Positions 63,634 through 64,000 of a DNA stretch of 64,000 bases are shown one piece after another. Position 1 is the first letter of the stretch. Each line of letters starts with the position of its first letter. The translations under genes were made by a program, and so were the position numbers. The notes beneath the pieces were generated by a model. It saw only the letters and a list, made by a program, of their open reading frames with translations. It was not told the origin of the DNA and ran no database searches. The stretch is from Burkholderia cenocepacia (GTDB taxonomy: Bacteria > Pseudomonadota > Gammaproteobacteria > Burkholderiales > Burkholderiaceae), in NCBI RefSeq assembly GCF_014211915.1, contig NZ_CP060040.1, forward strand, positions 620,001 to 684,000. The letters run 5' to 3'.

Positions 63634-64000
63634 AGAGGACGATGAACCACCACAACGCCGCGCGTCCGGTGTCCCCGCTGCGGCGCGCGCTGGCGATCGG
63701 CACGGCATGGGCGGCATTCGGTCTGGCGGGCGGCGCCGCATTCGCGCAGCCGGCGTCCACGCCGGCCGCGGCTTCGGGCGCGGCGGCTGCGCCCGTCGCC
63801 CAGTCCGCCGACGCGGCGCTCGTCAAGCGCGGCGAGTACCTCGCCCGCGCAGGCGACTGCATCGCCTGCCACACCGCGATCGGCGGCAAGCCGTTCGCGG
63901 GCGGCCTGAAGTTCGACACGCCGATCGGCGGCATCTACTCGACGAACATCACGCCGGACCCGAAGACGGGCCTCGGCGGCTGGACTTACGAGGACTTCAC
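63630..64000 (+). CDS. Gluconate 2-dehydrogenase cytochrome c subunit (partial)
   Basis: The first 123 codons of the membrane-anchored multi-haem cytochrome c that passes electrons from the flavin subunit to ubiquinone. Signal peptide ends AAFAQ near residue 40. The first haem site is CIACH with Cys77, Cys80 and His81, followed by the family's TPIGGIYSTNITPD block. The window edge cuts off the other two haem sites expected for this family. The third gene of the operon. Confidence 0.93.
   Translation, partial: MKRTMNHHNAARPVSPLRRALAIGTAWAAFGLAGGAAFAQPASTPAAASGAAAAPVAQSADAALVKRGEYLARAGDCIACHTAIGGKPFAGGLKFDTPIGGIYSTNITPDPKTGLGGWTYEDF

Overview
The window is high-GC DNA with the codon use and gene content of a Burkholderia cepacia complex bacterium, most likely its second chromosome. 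This placement is inferred from gene order; no search was run. There are no rRNA or tRNA genes, CRISPR arrays or insertion sequences that I can see.

Layout. (1) 1-7789 holds ordinary genes: an Lhr-type helicase cut by the window edge, a YdjM-like membrane protein, gamma-glutamyltransferase, and a haloalkane-dehalogenase-like hydrolase divergent from an HxlR regulator, with three operator-like palindromes between them. (2) 7974-16224 is a double-glycine peptide secretion island. It has two small GG-leader peptides, a C39-peptidase ABC exporter, a lysophospholipid-acyltransferase-like gene broken by a frameshift, an HlyD adaptor, an OmpW-like porin and a divergent TolC. (3) 16312-22171 holds PPK2, YigZ, a LysR/DUF4865 pair with a 40-aa membrane peptide, and a secreted GH3 glucosidase. 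(4) 22653-43024 is a Wzx/Wzy-type exopolysaccharide cluster: OPX lipoprotein, a GDP-heptose precursor operon (hddA-gmhA-hddC-gmhB), Wzc-like copolymerase, three glycosyltransferases, a Wzy-like polymerase (frameshifted), Wzx flippase, tandem alpha/beta hydrolase, acyltransferase 3, secreted glycoside hydrolase, manC and a GNAT protein. (5) 44352-55819 is the regulatory and accessory flank: a sigma-54 activator, a five-gene operon whose every junction overlaps by 4 bases (carrier protein, acyl-CoA-dehydrogenase-like enzyme, amino acid:carrier-protein ligase, DUF1839, GH2 mannosidase-like), two CRP/FNR regulators, and a WcaJ-type priming transferase. (6) 56201-64000 holds a DksA-like zinc finger, PolX, alanine dehydrogenase, a DUF3995 protein, a decayed kptA fragment, and a FAD-gluconate 2-dehydrogenase operon with a PtxS-like operator upstream.

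How it fits together. The EPS cluster followed by a sigma-54 activator and, seven genes later, a CRP/FNR protein resembles the c-di-GMP-controlled biofilm polysaccharide locus of B. cenocepacia (Bcam1330-1341 with BerB and BerA). If the four heptose genes are left out, the EPS genes number twelve, as in that locus. I found a near-consensus sigma-54 promoter upstream of the berA-like gene and a weaker one upstream of the OPX gene. Both agree with control by the BerB-like activator. The priming transferase lies 2 bases after berA, so it would be switched on with it. The aminoacyl-carrier-protein operon between the two regulators has no known product and is one of two candidates for an undescribed system. 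The other is the GG-peptide island with its acyltransferase and extended porin.
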